A stretch of DNA of 64,000 nt, from NCBI GenBank assembly GCA_942159475.1, contig OW804097.1, positions 38,700,298-38,764,297 on the forward strand. Direction: 5' to 3'. The stretch is from Sthenelais limicola (lineage: Eukaryota; Annelida; Polychaeta; Phyllodocida; Sigalionidae). Both the position numbers and the translations under genes were made by a program. Below, piece by piece: positions 61,414 through 64,000 of this stretch. Each line of letters begins with the position of its first letter. Position 1 is the stretch's first letter. The notes under the pieces are model-generated. The model saw only the letters and a list, made by a program, of their open reading frames with translations. It made no database searches and was not told where the DNA came from.

Positions 61414-61440
61414 GGGGGGGGGGGGGGCGGGGAGAGGTGG
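61414..61440 (+). repeat. Poly-G run
   Basis: Thirteen or so G in a row, then GCGGGGAGAGG. Simple sequence; potential sequencing-length uncertainty. Confidence 0.8.
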
Positions 61441-62639
61441 AGGGCAGGGGAGCAAGGGAACCACGACTCCTTCATCTATTGAACGCCTGGCGTTTACATT
61501 TGAAATTGCATGTTCAATTAAACCAAATATGTAGTGTACGTCTGAATGATGAAATTCAATATTTATACAAGGAAGAAGAGAACGCTGAAATGGCGGAAAT
61601 TTAAACAAGCATAATTTTTTTTATATACACAAATTTTGAAGCCACTTATTATGTGTCGCTCTAGATTGTGATTGAATCCCTAGCGTTTGTTTGCCATACA
61701 ACTAGTGTCGATCATTATTGTTCAGCCATTGTCTGTTGTAAAGTTGTATAGTTGTAAATACCTTTGGTTACCAGTTGTTATAGCACCGTATCACAAATAT
61801 TATATACGCTTTTAAAAGCTTTCTGTAGTTTACAAGAGGTACAGCAAGAGTAAAGATTAAAATATTGTTGGCATGCAATGTGTAAGGTATAGATCTTGTC
61901 CTTCCTTGCCATTGATTCTCTTCCTATCCTCGGTATGTCCTTTTCCTGTTCCCACTTCCTGTCCTGCCCATTGGCAGACAAGTAAAGGTTTATTTATATA
62001 TGTATGCCCTTAACCTTAACCTTCCCAATGCACACACGAAGTGTGCTGTGCAACACCAAAACCGCGTTTTCAGTGTGAATTCGCACTCTGACGCGCGATA
62101 TATGCTCTCCCGGCGCAGTCACACCTTGCCTTGCTACCCATTCAGGACACGGCGCGGCTGCTATATAGCGATATAGCATGCATACAACGAAACATATCGC
62201 ATTCAGATGTTACTCTTTCTTAGGAGGTGTAGCTCTTAGAAAATCAAGCCAGAACCCAGGGTTACTTTTGTGAAAATATTAAAATGCTGGAATATTGAGA
62301 ATCAGTAGAATGTCAATGAAATATGACAGCCATTTTGCATTACATTTTGCATTACCTTCACTGGAAGTTGCTAACATGTCTGTATGATACATTCAGCTTT
62401 TCGTTGTTTATTGTTTTTATTTGAATTAACATTCTATTGAGTTATATTAATCAATATAAACATGTTATTCTTTATGGTTCCCGAAGTATACATGTTGGAG
62501 GTCTTCCAAAACCTAGTGTGTGAGAATAGGGACACTTAATGACATTTTGTCAAACAGCAAACACACATGAAGTGTTAAGAAATTAAAGTGTAAATAGCCA
62601 CATAATTATTACATAGAACATTATCCTGTTACTTATAAA

Positions 62640-62668
62640 CGTATATATACATATATATTATATATATA

Positions 62669-62706
<38 letters not shown>
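62640..62706. repeat. (TA)n microsatellite
   Basis: About 65 bp of TA dinucleotides with two TATTATA interruptions. Palindromic and able to extrude as a cruciform. Confidence 0.9.
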
Positions 62707-62709
<3 letters not shown>

Positions 62710-62710
<1 letters not shown>

Positions 62711-63445
62711 AAAGGAAGGCTACAGACAAGAACCATGTAATACTAGTATCTTTGCAATATTGTTGAAGGGTCGTTATTAACACTTTACACCGCATATATA
62801 CTGGTCCATTTGTATATATACAATTATGTAATATACATTGTTAATAACGAGTCTTGTATATGTAAGGTTAATTCGCAAATTCTACAGAGTGGCAACTGAT
62901 ACAGAACATGTCCACACCACGGATAATGTGTACGAGGATGCTATACTCTTCACAATAAATCAGTTTTAGTTCTACACAATAAATCGGTTCGATCTCAGAT
63001 CTCCAACACATAACACGTATAGACTTGCATGTACATGTGCAAATGACAAGAGAAAGCACTCGGGTGACCTGGCACATTTAATGCACCGAATTCACCAATG
63101 TAGCACACCCAAGTAAAACCTCCGATGAGTTATGGATCATTCATTCACAATAGCCTTTGTTAGGCCACTCTTTCTGACACAACAAACCATTTAGCCCTAA
63201 TGTACATCAGTAGTGACTCCAGAACAGGGGATATCCAGCGGGTTCCTTCCCCCAGTCTAAAGTATAGGAATGATAGATATGAGTATTGCATTTTAAAAAG
63301 TGATTTCCCTTCGATAAATTATATCATTGATAATTAGTGTATTGACAAAAGAACCATTAATTTATGTATTACTCCAATAGAATAGATTAATTGGATATGT
63401 CTGAAGGTTATCGAAGAAAGCAGTTTAGCATTACCCTTCTGTTTC
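62710..63445. other. Gene-free stretch
   Basis: No feature is supported. Confidence 0.4.
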
Positions 63446-63449
63446 CTTT

Positions 63450-63660
63450 ACCCCCCCCCCCCCCTCAGCCGCCAGTCCCACATTAGCCTCCCTGTCCTCC
63501 TCATGAGTCCCACTCTACACCTCCCCGCCCCCGCCCCCGCCCCCGCCCTCAGTTAACCTTACTGCCCCTCCCGTCCCTTCAGTCCCTCCATGATTTGCCC
63601 TCGGTTCCCTCACTTCCCCACTATTCCCCCTGAGTTCCCTCAAGTCTCCCTCAGGTCCCT
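63450..63660 (+). repeat. C-rich pyrimidine tract with (CCCGCC)n
   Basis: A C13-C14 run, CCCGCCCCCGCCCCCGCCCC near 63528, and CAGTCCCTC/CAAGTCTCCCTC words. Similar in composition to 50436-50625. The Pro/Ser-rich forward frame at 63590-63946 starts inside it and is not called. Confidence 0.7.
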
Positions 63661-64000
63661 GCACCCCGAATTACATCTTTCTTTTGACATCCCCCACCTT
63701 CCCAACCCATCCCATAAGGGGACTTCTCCATACCCCAATACATTATTAGAACCTCCGGTACATTTCCCTTACGAGGCGTCCTTATGTGACAGTAACGGCC
63801 TTTTTTCTCATTTTCCTATAAATAGCAGGAAATGTACATGTGGGCTTGAAGGCTTTTTACAGCGAGCCAATGAATACGCTTCAGTAGTTCAGTACTGGCA
63901 CAAGAACCTATATATAAAGATTCGTGCCATGAAACATGTGGAATAGGTCACAAACACCAGGGCACTCAGTCAGATTGATATAACATGAAACCCAAATAGT

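Overview
This is AT-rich, non-coding-dominated eukaryotic DNA. No bacterial operon structure, rRNA, intact tRNA, CRISPR array or long open frame is present. Long intergenic or intronic stretches carry simple repeats, tRNA-derived SINE relics, foldback MITEs, Penelope-like and tyrosine-recombinase-like (DIRS/Ngaro-type) retrotransposon relics and DNA transposons. This mixture suggests a marine invertebrate such as a mollusc, another lophotrochozoan or an invertebrate deuterostome. The window alone does not settle the phylum, and no host gene could be identified with confidence.

Layout. 1-9.7 kb: short dispersed repeats, a 330-bp polypurine tract, a 100-bp foldback element and a G-rich 7-bp minisatellite. 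9.7-12.5 kb: a broken retrotransposon gag-like gene on the minus strand, then a 209-bp foldback MITE. 14.6-14.9 kb: a hairpin and a 56-bp minisatellite. 19.4-20.8 kb: an intact 298-codon paralogue of the same gag-like gene with a promoter-like upstream region. 21.5-24 kb: dispersed repeat and SINE relics. 26.4-27.35 kb: a 16-bp minisatellite, open in all three forward frames, interrupted by a retroposon tail. 31.08-34.84 kb: a 3.76-kb segment bounded by about 45-bp terminal inverted repeats (TIRs) and TTA target duplications (PIF/Harbinger-like). It contains a decayed reverse transcriptase/RNase H relic and a Penelope-like fragment with a hammerhead-like core. 36.31-43.19 kb: two near-identical 3,222-bp elements in direct orientation, 431 bp apart, each with perfect TIRs of at least 34 bp. 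43-64 kb: mostly unannotatable sequence with a second MITE, two tRNA-like relics, C-rich tracts and two weak candidate exons, one of them at 55.9 kb; the other lies earlier, at 35.3 kb.

The most unusual object is the 3,222-bp element. It has clean transposon ends and no recognisable transposase. It carries 14 copies, in both orientations, of a CpG-containing motif close to ATACCGGGCATCCC, and eight of these form four doublets spaced 17-24 bp. I do not recognise the element or the motif. It looks like a non-autonomous DNA transposon packed with internal protein-binding sites, and it is the best candidate here for something undescribed.

The two gag-like genes are the best protein evidence. Both share an N-terminal C-x2-C-x3-H-x7-C motif, an Arg/Ser-rich linker, a conserved alpha-helical core and a C-terminal CCCH finger plus a C-x2-C-x4-H-x4-C knuckle. 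Both also stop at the same TAG, followed in frame by similar residues.
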